Assembly: GCF_963082655.1 (NCBI RefSeq)
Contig: NC_081554.1
Coordinates: 57,601,869-57,665,868, forward strand
Length of the DNA: 64,000 bases
Direction of reading: 5' to 3'
Source of the DNA: Stomoxys calcitrans
Lineage: Eukaryota > Arthropoda > Insecta > Diptera > Muscidae
The notes under the pieces are model-generated. The model made no database searches and was not told the DNA's origin. It saw nothing but the letters and a program-made list of their open reading frames with translations. Below are positions 1 through 24,039 of this stretch, in pieces. Position 1 is the stretch's first letter. Every line of letters begins with the position of its first letter. Made by a program: the position numbers and the translations under genes.

Positions 1-12331
<12,331 letters not shown>

Positions 12332-12840
12332 GTATGATGGTCGTTTTAGATCGATAGACTGATTTTAGATGCATTTTTTTTTTTATTTAAGTATAAAAAT
12401 AAATTTTGTTTATTGTTATAATTTTTTTTTTTTGAATAAAAATCATGTTTTTGCATTTCCTTTTTAAGCTACCTAGAAAAACAACAACAAATAACAGAAC
12501 TTAAATCAAAGCATGATCTGGTGAACATGTGAACGTTGCACTATGATTTAAAATGCCCTTTTAAGTGAGTTTATGATTTAAGCAAATATTTATTGACAAA
12601 AAAAAACTGTAATGGATCCAGAATAGCGGAGTTGATAACATATTCGACTATCAATGGAAATAATAATCTGTAATCGTGAGTTCTCGTCTGCAACCATAAA
12701 CCAAATGGTCTGAGCTACTTTACTTACAAGACCCTTAATATAATATTAAAATAACATAAAATTGTATTGTAATTCATTAATTAAATAAATAATAAACATT
12801 TATACATTAAACTTAACATACAATACTATCCTATTATTAA
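12332..12840. other. Ret 3' UTR and AT-rich spacer
   Basis: Follows the Ret stop. 'aataaa' or 'gaataaaaa' signals occur near 12399 and 12435 and are candidate polyadenylation signals. The rest is AT-rich without recognisable genes or repeats. Confidence 0.5.
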
Positions 12841-13480
12841 TACAGATGCACAGAAATATGTGCAACATGGAAGTAGTGTAATTGTCGCAGAAAAAAAAGT
12901 CTGTCATTACACGAAAACACATGCATTGGGAAAAAGTACAGCTATTAGACAGGGTTGTCGAGCGAAGTTAATGTGGTAATTGTATCATAGAGTCGTTTTC
13001 GCAATTAATACGATTCAAATACAACACATCAATGCACGGCCCTTGAAGCCATCGCTCCTAATATGGTTGAAAAGTCTTCTGACCAAAGACGAAACCCGTT
13101 CCATAGTGGTTGGTGTGTGTTGCTATCTCTGGCTTTCCTTTTCCATTTGCAAAGAAAATCTCCGATCATTGAGCTCGTCTCGAAAGAGAAACAAACAAAA
13201 TTAATAGCTTCTTATACGATATGGCAGTGAAGGCCACATGACTGACGTCAATAAAGTTGGTTTACCCGGAGCCTTTCGAGCGACGAAATCCTGGGGAAAT
13301 TCGGACTGTGAGAAAACGAGGCTATTACTGGAAGAAAGTAAGTAGGAGGTCAGGATAGCTTTCGGTATCATAACAGGACACAAAAGACTACGAGCACACT
13401 TATGTAAAATCGGTGCGGCAAGTGATAGCATTTGTAGGGCATGTGGGGAAGATGATGAGACGTTGCACAGTGGGATAATA
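12840..13480 (+). mobile_element. LINE C-terminal remnant
   Basis: A plus-strand frame around 13240-13470 reads FGIITGHKRLRAHLCKIGAA, then a cysteine motif CRACGEDDETLH. This is the C-terminal zinc-knuckle-like segment (ITGH...H..IG...C..C...DET..H) of jockey-clade LINE ORF2. A stop (tag) interrupts it just before FGIITGH. Upstream sequence from 12840 is probably decayed RNase H. Confidence 0.7.
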
Positions 13481-13724
13481 TCGAAATAAAATAAAAAAAA
13501 ATATGCCGTGTGAGAACGAGTAAAGAAATCTCTTGAAAATTCATAAAAAAAAAGCCGATTTCCAAGCCATCTTTGCCCGAAACGGGCATTTTGGGTGCCC
13601 GGGTAAAAAATTGATATGGTCAGATCCAAATATATCTTGGATAAGATATACTTGGAGCTTATTAGATCCAATATGATCTGCCATATCCAATTATATATAA
13701 TTATATCTGATGCCATATATAAGT

Positions 13725-14510
13725 ATATCCCGCTGAACCGATTTTCATGAAATTTTCACAGATGTCATAGTTTGAGCCCCCGGTGAAAAAAGGGTACTAC
13801 ATTTTTTGATATCCGAAGGGGGGGCGGACCCTCCCCTAACCACAATTTTTAAAAACGCCCCATCTCGGAGATGTTTGCACCGGTTTAAGCGAAATTTTCT
13901 ATACCACCTCATGGAACCCCATAAACACGAAATTGGTATAAAATGTTGGGATCAACTAACCTGGGGGACGACCCATCTCAAAACCCAACCGAACGCAAAT
14001 TTTTACTGACTGGGGCAATATGGGTATCAAATGAAAGGTATTTAAGAGTAGAGTACGAACTTGGTACACAAATTTCAATCTAAGTGTTCGGGAGTCTCCC
14101 ACCCCCACAAAAACATCCAAACATGACACTTTCACTGCTTTGGACAATATGGGTATCAAATTAAAAGGTATTTAAAAGTAGTGTACAAATCTGACATACA
14201 AATTTAATCCTTGGTATCTGAGGTGCCTTCCCAACACCAAAACCCTCTGCAGGGCATATTTACCAATTGGGGCAATATGGATATTAAACGAAGGCTATTT
14301 AAAAGTAGAGTAAAAATCTGACATAATAAAACATTCCTCGGTGCCTGAGGGTCCTTCCCATCCTCCAAAACACCTCAACAGGACATATTTAACGATTGTG
14401 GCAATGAGGACATCAAATGAAAGCTATTTAAAGGTATAGTAAGAATCTGACATAAAAATTTATTCCTCGGTAACTGAGGAAACCCCTCCGCAGGGCATAT
14501 TTACTGCCCT
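13725..14510. repeat. Repeat family E array, opposite orientation to 9180-10440
   Basis: Four to five diverged blocks with 'caatatgggtatcaaatgaa', 'ggtatttaaaagtagagta' and 'cagggcatatttac'. The left edge 'aaccgattttcatgaaattt' is the reverse of the right edge of the 9180-10440 copy, which supports one family with a defined end. Confidence 0.65.
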
Positions 14511-14514
14511 CGGT

Positions 14515-14800
14515 ATCTAGAGGCTCAAGAAGTCAAGACCCCAGATCGGTTTATATAACAAAACACCACATGTCAAATCGGATAAGAATTGCGTCCTCTA
14601 GTGGCTCAAGAAATCAAGATCCCAGATCGATTTATGTGGCAGCTATATCAAAACATGGACAGACGGACGGACGGGCATCTAGCCATGTCGACTTATCGAC
14701 TTAAAATGTCATGACGATCTAGAATATATATACTTTATGGGGTCTTAGACGAATATTTCGAGAAGTTACAAACAGAATGACGAAATTAGTATACCCCCAT
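14515..14800 (+). repeat. R154 element, 3' part
   Basis: Has 'ggctcaagaagtcaagaccc'-like blocks, then 'gacagacggacggacg', 'tcatgacgatctagaatata', 'ggggtcttagacgaatattt' and 'gtatacccccat', the 3' terminal blocks of the R154 family. Confidence 0.7.
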
Positions 14801-15288
14801 AAATCTGCACGAGTTTTTTTACAAAAATCCCCAAAATATCTGTTTCGGGCAAGGTGGCTTCCAAATTGGCATTTTTTAGTAAATTTGCTGTGGAGGCTAC
14901 ATATTGTTAGATGCAAAAAATTTTTTGCATTGGCTAAGGGGATATATGGAGTAAAAAAACATGTACCCAATTGGGGGATCTGGGAATTTTTGAACTGAAG
15001 GGATTTTGAAGTACATGTAGCTCCCGTTTGCTTAATTTTGGCTTACAAAGCATCTACAATATATCCTCTTCACAAACAAATAAAAGAAAAAACTAAGGTA
15101 TTTAAACAATTTTTTTCATTAAACAATTTTAATCAATGAAAATACTTTTTTGACCAAAAAATTCAAAAAATACACTTTTTTCACATTTTTTGACATCCAA
15201 ACTGTATAACTTTTAACTGAATAATCATCCGAGTAAAAACAGTTGATATGGTCAGATCCAATTATATCTGGCATCAGAAAAAATGGTT

Positions 15289-16155
15289 ATAAAGGGTAAT
15301 TTTTTAGCTATTATCTTTATGGCAACACTGTTTTGGTTTAAATAGCTCACGCACGTTTCGTGTTTCGTTTCACTGTCAAGCATCTTCAGGTTTGTCTATT
15401 ATTTAACCATGAATCGTCTTACAACACACAGCGCTTGCAAATTATTGAATTTTATTCTCAAAATGCGTGCTCTGTTCAGAAAAAGTTCATCGCGCGCTAC
15501 TTTCATTTCAAGGACGAAGCTCATTTTTGACTCAATGAGTACGTTAATAATAATTTTAGAGAGCATATCAGCCAGAAGCATTGCAAGAGCTACCAATGCA
15601 TTCAGAAAAAGTCACAGTTTGGTGCGGTTTATGGGCTGGTGGCATCATTGGACGGTACTTCTTCAAAGATGAGGCGTAACGTAAATGTGAATGGTGAGCG
15701 CTAGCCTGAGATATATCCAACTTTTTTTGCCCAAAATGTAGGAGCTTGACTTGCATGACATGTGGTTTCAACAAGACGACAGCACGCGTAACAATGGACT
15801 TATTGAGAGGCGAGTTCAGTGAACATGTTATTTCACGTTCGGGAGCGGTCAATTGGCCGCCTAGATGCGATTTAAGGCCTTTAGACAATTATTTTGTGAG
15901 GCTATGTTAAAGCTTATGTCTATACAGACAAGCCCGATTCAATTGACGCATTGGAAGACAACATTGAAGCATTTATTCGGGAGAATGCCATAATTGGACT
16001 AAGCGGATGGACCATTTGAGGCGCAGTCACGGTCAACATTTGAATGAAATAATCTTCAAACATTAAATTATATGGACTGTTCTATCGATTCAAATAAAGA
16101 TTTCATGCATTCTTCTGAATTTTAAAATCACCCTTCTTAGAAAATCACCCTTTAT
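15289..16155 (+). mobile_element. Mariner-like DNA transposon with broken transposase
   Basis: Terminal inverted repeats 'ataaagggtaatttt' (15289-15303) and the reverse complement of 'ataaagggtgatttt' (16141-16155) bound an 867-bp element. Inside, starting near 15408, a transposase reading frame is scattered over several frames: an N-terminal helix-turn-helix region (LQIIEF...FSQNA-like), the catalytic block WFQQD near 15760-15776, the LDNYF-like remnant of the second motif, and a C-terminal DHLRRSHGQHLNEI near 16009-16051. Frameshifts and stops mean no functional transposase is made. The family is Tc1/mariner; the lineage cannot be fixed without a search. Confidence 0.85.
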
Positions 16156-16379
16156 TTAAAAAAAATAACGTTTGTAGCGCTCTTATTGAAAAACCCTGTA
16201 CAAAATTCATTGGGCAAAAGTCCCTCGTATATACTTCCGGGTCGTTTGATGTGTCGAATCCAAAAGTCGGGATTTTCCATATGTTTTGTCAAATAGTCGG
16301 GAGTCGAGATAGCCAGCGAAAGTCGGGATAGCCAGAGAAAGTCGGGATAATCCCGACCATCCGGCAAGCCTAACTTCCC

Positions 16380-16585
16380 AGCCTGACCCACTTGTCACAG
16401 ACCCAGATCCCTCTGGACGCACCCACCTTAGTCGCAGAGTTTCTGGATCTGAATATTCAACAGAATCAAGCAGACGAAAGATAGAACACAACACATTGCT
16501 ACAAGAACAACAACGTTCCGGGATTAATCCAGGATCATTCCTTACCAAGGACTGCGTTACACCCCCAAATCAGCTGCTACAACAA
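16380..16585 (+). mobile_element. LINE 3' end fragment with CAA-type tail
   Basis: Contains 'cagacccagatccctctgga', 'cgcagagtttctggatctga' and 'attgctacaagaacaacaac'. It matches the end of the better-preserved LINE copy at 44575-45030 and shares its C-terminal coding and tail region. The sequence just before it (16290-16370) holds three 'gtcgggat' direct repeats of unknown meaning. Confidence 0.65.
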
Positions 16586-17827
16586 CGACATCTGTTTCAA
16601 TTGTTGTTAAAATTACTTAATATGGAATAAAAACTCATCCAAAATCTTGTCGAACGCCTTTTATGACGGATAATTATAGTGTATGGGCTTTCAATCATGA
16701 TATATGTACTCTATATTAGGCTTTTACTTACCTTAATAATAACTTCTCGGAAAACGTTAGCTTATAATAAATGTGAGCGGTAATCCGAATTGCACTGAAT
16801 TAAATTGAATTGACTGAATAGATATTTGCGCTAATAAACAAACAAACTTGATTGAAGAATGTCTATCTTTTATCTTTTGCTATTACTTTAGAATTTGCTT
16901 TGGTATATTACACTTTCCAATTGTCCAATTGCCAAAGTACCCTCCTTGTTATTATTGTTTATTTTGCATACCTTTAGAATATGGAAAAATGTATGTAAAA
17001 TATTAAAATGTAAAATATTCAAATAAGAAGATATTTCAAAATTTAATTTTTTTATTTAAGCATTGAATATAATTTTATGCAACTGAAAAAATAATATTTT
17101 TTAGCAACTACCATTGAAAAGGGGAAAACATTTGTAACGAGATGTAACGAAATATCGATTCAATAAAAATGTTATTATTAATTCTTTGACAACATTTTCA
17201 AACTTTGTTACGAATTGAGTAAATCGTTCCTGCTTATTGTGTGTTTTTAGACAACGACGCGCTGTATTGCATCGTGAGGTTTCCGCAACCTTAAGACAGG
17301 TGCGGAATTTGAGCATTTATTTGTTTTACTTAGAAATCTGAAGCTAATCCAGTTGTGTTGATTATAAGAAGGAAAATATATGTATAAAAGTGCGGATTAA
17401 TGAAGTGATGGTTGTAACGTATCCAAAGCACCCTGCCCAGAAAATTGAGTGGCCAAAACTCCCTGATCTTGAGTCGATGGAAATTTGACCCTAAATTTCG
17501 CAGAGTCGGCTTTGAGATCTGTCAGGGGTTGCAGCCCCAGTCATATCACTGCCAATGCCTTTGATGTCGAGCAGTAGTTCAACATTAGGACCACTTGTTT
17601 TAACTGCCAATTTTAATTATCCTCAACAATTTATAAGATTTTCTCTTTAGCGCCTGCTTAAAAAATCATTGAATGCGTTTTTCCCCAACAGATTATTTTT
17701 TTTTGTTTTAAATCTTATTTAAAATTTTTTTAAAAAGTCTTACAACTAAAATTTTAATAAAAACTAAGTCATTATTGCTATTTCTAACTGAACAACGAAT
17801 CTCAATAAAATGTTGTGTTAAAATTAC
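16586..17827. other. AT-rich intergenic spacer downstream of Mcm10
   Basis: No convincing gene on either strand. The part next to 17828 is presumably the Mcm10 3' UTR (minus strand). Confidence 0.4.
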
Positions 17828-20221
17828 CTAATCGTCGGGAACAGCCAAATTTAAATTTGCCTTGCCAGAAACACTGCCAATGAACATCTCTTCGTCGCCA
17901 CGCAAGGAGAGTACTTCGGGTCCAGTTCCCACCTTACGTTCGCGTATCATGGCACATCTTTCCCATCTAGAGCTCTGACAGTTGGAGCAGCAAGTTTTTG
18001 GTAGCCTAAATACGGAAGCCGTGCGATTGCCACAGTCTTTGCATTGGAAGAAACGTTTTTCGGCATCGACTACTTTGAGGGGATGTCGTTCCTGTTTACA
18101 ACGATCGGCCGCTGAGAAGGCGGTATATTTGCATAATTTACATATAACCGCTTTGCAAGGCATTTTATAGGTTTGCAACATTTTCTCTTCCAAAGCCTCT
18201 TTTTTCTCCAGCTTGCTAAAGTATTTCTCCTGTTCCTCACGTTCACGCATGTCAATTAAGTTGGTGTGCGATGATGTGGCATCCATAATGCGTTGTATAC
18301 GACTTTTACGCTCTTGCTCCTTTAGCTCCTCGTCTACTTTTTGTTTTTTTGCCTCTTGACTCATAAATTGCTCGTTGAGATCATCGATGGCCCTTCGTTT
18401 GCCGTCCTTGGTGCCACGTGTGGAATTGGGATCGGCTTTCTTTATGGGTTTATTTTTCAGTATGTCCAAAGCCTTTTGTTTTGCCATGGACGCCCGTCGC
18501 TCCCCGATATTAACCTCAAGAGAAAAATTTTCCCTAGAAAGAGATGGCGATTTGGCGCTAAAGGAAAACTCTCGATTTTTAAATTTTTCTGGTACAGCGG
18601 TGAATGATGTGGAAAATGAACTAGATGCAGCAGATGGTGTTGAGGGTGTTAAGGGCGTGCTTGGTGATTTTTTCTGACTACTCAATGACTCATTGGCCTT
18701 ACTTGTTTGTGGTGTATTCGGTGTAGAGCTAGAGGGTGATCCACTCCTTGCTGATTCCGCCTGCAGAATCTGTAGCCGTTCTATATCTTTTAGCCGCTGT
18801 TTTCTTGAAGCTTCAACATTGCCAGCTATTTTTGAAACGGGACCTTCACGTGCAGCATAGGGAATAGTTGTTACATCACTCTTTGCTTTGGATGTATGAT
18901 TGACGGAACCGGCAAAGGGCGATATGGCATATTCAGATAAACTACTTATTCTCTGGCTATCTTTGGAAGTCAACTTAGCGCTTTTGCGAGCCGGAACAGC
19001 AGTAAATGATTGACCACCATAGAAAACTTCCGACTTACCCAACACTTTGTCACGCAAATCTTGTAGTCCACGACCAGCATTGGCCGATTGCAATTCTGAG
19101 CGTTTGGACATTTTTGAGAATTCCTGCTTCATATGAAAAACACAAGTATCGCATTCGCTTAAGTTGACCAGAGCATTGCAAACTTCACCGTTACGTTTAA
19201 CTGCCTTACATGCCCCCAAGTCTTTGGACTGGCCCAGTATCATCACTTTAGCCGCAGTATCTATTGACAAGCAAGCAACATCTTTGCTATCTGCACGCTT
19301 TTCAAAAATGGTGGGATTAAGTACAGCAACACAGGTTCCTTGAGCTGTTTTCCAAAGCTCCTTGTATGCTCCTCCGAAAAGAAATAATGACACAGTCTTC
19401 ATTTCACCCTTTAAATCTGACAACTGCCATATACAAAATGGTTTGTTCTTCTTTGTCATTTGAGTGTTGCCCTTGCGAGTGAGTACTGCACCTATTACCC
19501 AATCTTTGGTTAGATCGCCCCTTTGCACATGAAAGGCAATGGCTGAGAAAGCCACAGGTTGTCGCCCAGCCATTCTTTCTTTCAAAAGGGTACTTGATAC
19601 CAATGGCTTTATTATACGCAGACCAAATATAGGGTCCATGTACACGGAACTTTGGGTACTGTTTGAAGGAGTTGGGTGAGTATCCGCTAAAGTTTCTGGG
19701 TGTTTAACGGTTGCCTTAAAAGAATTTGTTATAAGCGTTTGTCTTTTTATGGGATTGTGAGGATTTTTTATATGCATATCAAAGTTTCCATTTCTCTTTT
19801 CCTCCGCCTCGTTTTGCTTTATGGCTGCATTGACTTCTTTCTCAATTCTCGACTCTTTAGCAGCATCATTCTGTTGCTTCAATTTTTTGTTAACATCCGA
19901 TCCATACTCATTGTATTTTCTCTCCAGAAAATTTCGTATTTCTTCATCATCCGAAGAGTCTACATCTTCCATGCGACTCTCCACCTCTTTGGCCGCTTTA
20001 GAGGCCAACTGTGTATCCACTTCATAACTGAAGGCATCTGCAAACGTGCTGTCCTCACGTAGACGTGGCACACTGGGCTTACTTTTCTCCTCGTCAATTT
20101 TTTGTTCTTCTGATGTAGGTTTCCGGCCTTGTTCTTCGGCATCTGCGAGAAGTTTCTCCAGAGCCAATAATTCCGCATCATCGTCAATAGATTCATCATT
20201 GTTTTTTTGTTGGGGACTCAT
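17828..20221 (-). CDS. Mcm10: Minichromosome maintenance protein 10
   Basis: Single-exon gene of 797 residues, close to the usual insect length. Mcm10 binds DNA and the Cdc45-Mcm2-7-GINS helicase and is needed to activate replication origins. The N-terminus is acidic and helical (coiled-coil-like, residues 15-150). The central OB-fold region (about 230-335) is followed by the conserved CCCH zinc motif, near residues 336-362 (CKAVKRNGEVC ... CDTC..H). A basic, serine-rich linker (about 480-560) leads to the C-terminal zinc-binding pair near 687-765 (CKLC ... CKDCGNRTASVFRLPKTCC). The ATG at 20221-20219 is preceded by an AT-rich leader and opens directly into the conserved acidic start. It is divergent from CHID1 about 1 kb away. 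Confident assignment. Confidence 0.95.
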   Translation of the reverse strand: MSPQQKNNDESIDDDAELLALEKLLADAEEQGRKPTSEEQKIDEEKSKPSVPRLREDSTFADAFSYEVDTQLASKAAKEVESRMEDVDSSDDEEIRNFLERKYNEYGSDVNKKLKQQNDAAKESRIEKEVNAAIKQNEAEEKRNGNFDMHIKNPHNPIKRQTLITNSFKATVKHPETLADTHPTPSNSTQSSVYMDPIFGLRIIKPLVSSTLLKERMAGRQPVAFSAIAFHVQRGDLTKDWVIGAVLTRKGNTQMTKKNKPFCIWQLSDLKGEMKTVSLFLFGGAYKELWKTAQGTCVAVLNPTIFEKRADSKDVACLSIDTAAKVMILGQSKDLGACKAVKRNGEVCNALVNLSECDTCVFHMKQEFSKMSKRSELQSANAGRGLQDLRDKVLGKSEVFYGGQSFTAVPARKSAKLTSKDSQRISSLSEYAISPFAGSVNHTSKAKSDVTTIPYAAREGPVSKIAGNVEASRKQRLKDIERLQILQAESARSGSPSSSTPNTPQTSKANESLSSQKKSPSTPLTPSTPSAASSSFSTSFTAVPEKFKNREFSFSAKSPSLSRENFSLEVNIGERRASMAKQKALDILKNKPIKKADPNSTRGTKDGKRRAIDDLNEQFMSQEAKKQKVDEELKEQERKSRIQRIMDATSSHTNLIDMREREEQEKYFSKLEKKEALEEKMLQTYKMPCKAVICKLCKYTAFSAADRCKQERHPLKVVDAEKRFFQCKDCGNRTASVFRLPKTCCSNCQSSRWERCAMIRERKVGTGPEVLSLRGDEEMFIGSVSGKANLNLAVPDD

Positions 20222-21212
20222 TTTTGTTGACTTTTTGATAGAAACACTAGTTTTTTATTCACAAATTCCACAATTTTCTTCGAAATAGGTAAGTAATCAT
20301 GGAAATGGAAAATTGGCGCTATTTTCTATAGTGATGACAACTGGCTAGTTGTTGTAAATACAAAAGCAGTTATCGATAAATATAATCAATAAAAACAAAT
20401 ACGAAGTTTACACGAGGCCATAGAGTCACAAGGCATGCAACAGGACAATGTTATGTGGAGTTTATGTGATAAATTAATTTTATTCATATTGCTTATTGCT
20501 ATTGCTATTGCTATTTTGACCAAAATTTTCCACTCATTTTTTACTTTATTTTGGACTCCCCTTTGTTTTTTAAGATCTGTTAAGTAACGATAACACATTA
20601 CTGTTTAATCAATAGTGGGTTGCTCCCTTGATTTTTAGCGATAACTGATCTTGTTTACGCGGGACGCATACACTTTTAACAGAGGCAAGGAACACTAAGG
20701 AACAGAGGCAAACTTCTCACATATCAATGAGTGCAGTCCGATTCAAGTTTAAGCTCAATGGTATGGGGCCTCCTTTTTATAGCCGAGTCCGAACGGCGTG
20801 CCGCAGTATATGGATTTGTTATTTTCTTTGATTTTATTTATTTTTTCATACTTTACTTTCTTAACATTGAATTTCGTTTCTTAACCTTATTTGTCACAGA
20901 ATGTGTTTTTCAATATCTGTCAATTTACGATTACATATTTCTTTGTAAACGGTAATCGATAGACGTCATTCATCGAAAAAAATTAAATGAATGTGAAGAA
21001 AACACCTTTGTTTTCACTAATACTATTACAATGACCATACATCAGATGTGCCATGGAAACTCTGCATTAGAATGTTTACAGTTTGAAACCATATGTCGAT
21101 ATTTTGACACAACTAGGCAAACGCATCCCATAAGGGGCTGTGTTTTCTTTTTCACTCCGACCGGTATTTTGTTTTTACGTGTACCGTCCTTGCAGACTCA
21201 CAAGGAGTTACT
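20222..21212. other. Divergent promoter region Mcm10/CHID1 with SINE piece
   Basis: About 990 bp between two divergently transcribed genes. It should hold both promoters, but I can point to no specific site. Part is occupied by a SINE fragment (20684-20816), and 20495-20515 holds a short 'attgct' run. Confidence 0.45.
20684..20816 (-). mobile_element. tRNA-derived SINE, 3' fragment
   Basis: Reverse orientation of the SINE 3' half: 'caaacttctcacatatcaat', 'gagtgcagtccgattcaagt' and 'tatagccgagtccgaacgg'. It breaks off sharply at about 20816, without the tRNA-like head. Confidence 0.7.
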
Positions 21213-22576
21213 ATGGCGAAAGGAAGCCTAATATTGGAATTGTTGCTATTGGCATGTTATATAAGCTTGGCTGTGGCTACAATAACACCTGGGAAAAAAC
21301 AAACAGCACCAAAAGTTAAGACCGGCCCATCCGATTTAAGCGTTTTTGACTTGGACTTGATACAACAAGAACCAACTTCAAAGGAAATATTAATAAACTG
21401 TGGTGCCTATTATAAAGATACCACAGTTCGAAATTTCAATGGAACGGTTTTGGGATTTGTTACACCGGTAAGCTTTTTTCCAACAGCATTACATCCCGCA
21501 ACTAATGGATCTTCAAAATGTAGTGGAATTCACATGGCTACGATGTAGCAAAACTATTCGCCATGAAATTTGATATCATATCTCCAGTATGGTTTCAAAT
21601 TGTCAAACACGGAGAAGCCTATAAAATTCAAGGAACACATGATATTGATGCACGTTGGATGAAAACGGTACGAGACAAGGGAAAAACTGCAATTGGGACT
21701 ACATCATGTAAGTCTTTGCCAGCTACAATGACATTCATATAGACATACATATGTATATATGTATCTTTTTTATTTCAGTTTTTCCTAGATTTCTTTTTGA
21801 AAACTTTAGGAATGAGGATTTCAACAAATTGTTCACATCGGAAAAGGAAAAAAATAAACTAGTGAATGTTTTAATACAAACCTGCGTGGAGCATGGCTTC
21901 AACGGTGTTGTGTTGGAATACTGGTTGCAATTGGCCGGACATGTTAGTGACAAATTTCTACTTAAACTTACCATTGATCTCAGTGAGGCTTTAGCAGCAA
22001 GAGATTTAAAAGTTATACTTGTCATTCCGCCATATAGGCAACAAATGGAAAATATTTTTACGAGTTATCATTTTGAGCAATTATATCAGCATGTATATAA
22101 GTTTTCTCTTATGACATACGACTTTTCGAGTGTGCAACGACCAGGAGCAAACTCCCCTATGTATTGGATAAAGCAATCCATAGAGCATATAGTACCTTCC
22201 AAATCCGAGGAACAAAGAAGTAAGATTTTAATGGGTCTAAATATGTACGGTAATGACTATACACCCGATGGTGGTGGACCCATTGTATCTGGAGATTATT
22301 TGTCCTTACTTAAACACTTAAAGAAACGTTTGGTTTTGGATGAAAAAGATGTGGAAAATTTCTTTGAAGTCAAGTAGGTTTTTATTAAAACAAAAAAAAA
22401 ATTGTCAATGATTTTATCGTTTTATTCTTTTCAGAACGCACACTGGCCGCCATTACGTTTTTTATCCTACCCTATTTTCAATACACGAAAGACTTAAATT
22501 AGCTCAGGAACTTGGAGTTGGCATTTCAATATGGGAATTGGGTCAAGGGTTAGACTATTTCTACGACTTATTTTAA
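21213..22576 (+). CDS. CHID1: Chitinase domain-containing protein 1
   Basis: Orthologue of CHID1 (SI-CLP), a secreted or lysosomal GH18-fold protein that binds sugars. Four exons: 21213-21467, 21524-21707, 21779-22373 and 22435-22576, giving 391 residues, nearly the same as the human protein. A hydrophobic signal peptide covers residues 5-22. The GH18 barrel starts after residue 75. At the position of the chitinase catalytic signature (DxxDxDxE), residues 186-195 read [10 protein letters not shown]: only the glutamate is kept, as in known CHID1 proteins, so chitinase activity is not expected. The C-terminus [15 protein letters not shown] is family-typical. A possible polyadenylation signal lies near 22717. 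It is convergent with SECp43, with 310 bp between stops. Confidence 0.92.
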
Positions 22577-22886
22577 GTTTTGCAATATCCAGTCAACTAA
22601 GTTGCAATGCAGTTTCAAAGAAAGTAAGTAAGAAAGCTTAGTAAGAACTTTTGGCATACAAATTCCCATGATCCTACTTGAACTCCTCGCTCTAAAGTAT
22701 AATCAATGTAATAAAATAATAAATTTTATCGAAAGCATTGGTTTTTGGGTTCAGACTGGGACATAGAGTAACCCAAAAACTCATTCGCTTAAAAAATATT
22801 AAGTTTTTTTATATAATTTATTATGTATTTATTTTTGATGTAGAAAATAAAATATATTCATATAGGTACTATAACTTCTAACTCTT
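22577..22886. other. Convergent 3' UTR space of CHID1 and SECp43
   Basis: 310 bp shared by two converging transcripts, with AATAAA-like signals near 22717 (+) and TTTATT near 22825 (minus-strand signal). The 3' ends may overlap; nothing else is visible. Confidence 0.45.
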
Positions 22887-24039
22887 TTAGTATGCTTCCA
22901 ACTGCTCCAACGGCAACCATTTTGAACTTTCTAATGCGTCGTATAGATTTCTATCGGAATCTAGACTCTCGCGATTCATTTTCTCCACATCCAGTGTATA
23001 TTTATGCTCCACTAATGCATAGTTATCTTCTTCCTCTGTGGCTGCTGCAGCTGCTGCACTTTGCTGTTCGTATTGTGCACTGCGTTGTGCACTCCAAGCT
23101 TCTGCATGCATTGCCAATGTCTGAGGATTCGAATGGGATTGGGCCATGGTTTGCTGATAGTATGCACTTGTAGGATCCGCAGAACTAGTACCCGAAGCAT
23201 CGTAGTAGTTTTGCCATGCATTGTAACCTTGCCAATATGTAGAGCTAGGATCATAATACTGTGTGTAGTCTGCACCACTTGAAGTACTGGTGGCTGTTGT
23301 TGGGCCGGAGCCACCATAACCGTAGTTACTATTATTAGTTCCCAGAGCAATGCCTAATTCACTTTTTGGTTTTGGTACAGCATTGCAAATTTTTAAAGGT
23401 TTTGATCCAAGACCAATATATCCATTCATATCGTACAGGGCAGACTGTTGTTCATCTTCAATGCCAAAACGTACAAAACCATAACCTTTGGAGAACCCAG
23501 AACTATCTATGATAACTTTTGCTGTCTTTATTGATGTGTACTTTGATGAAAATGCCTTGTACAATTGATAGTCATCCACATCGGAACTTAGATCTCCTAC
23601 CCAAACGCTGAATTCCCTTTCGTTTCCAGGCATTTTATAGGAATTACTGGCACTGTTGAGACGAAAACGAACTATGGGATTTGTACCGGGAATTGGTTTT
23701 CCATTTAATTTATGCATTGCATCCATGGCCCTTTCGTCCGTGGAAAAATTTACAAAGCAATAGCCAGCTGGTTCACCAGTATATTTGTTACGCATTAGGC
23801 GAACCGTAGTTGGATCCTCTCCCATTTTTCGAAAGGCAGCAATTACGAAATTCTCCGTCATATAAGGCTCCAGCTGCAAGAAAATCAATAAAAGCCGGAT
23901 TCAAGACCCCATAAAAGTTAATCAGACCAAGAACACAATAATCGGAATGCAAAACACATAGGAAATGATCTACTCTTAAATATTTGGTTTTAATACTTAC
24001 GCTGCCCATCCATAATTGGCAGTGTACAGATGAAGACAT
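22887..24039 (-). CDS. SECp43: tRNA selenocysteine 1-associated protein 1 (SECp43)
   Basis: RNA-binding protein related to SECp43/TRNAU1AP, linked to the selenocysteine tRNA and selenoprotein synthesis. Two exons: 24039-24001 (13 codons, ending in WMGS) and 23873-22887, together 341 residues. The short first exon is required because the conserved start of RRM1 (LWMG...LEPYMTENFV) is split by the intron. RRM1 spans about 8-82 with RNP1-like GYCFVNF; RRM2 about 96-175 with KGYGFVRF. The C-terminal half is low-complexity, rich in Tyr, Gln, Ser and Ala. The 5' side has a T tract of about 19 (24041-24059 on the plus strand), close to the start codon. Gene function is inferred from the family. Confidence 0.92.

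Noticed and set aside
13201..13716. Minus-strand open frame of 171 codons
   Set aside because: It lies opposite a recognisable LINE C-terminus on the plus strand and has no family signature.
19700..20062. Plus-strand open frame of 120 codons
   Set aside because: Antisense shadow of the Mcm10 N-terminal coding region.
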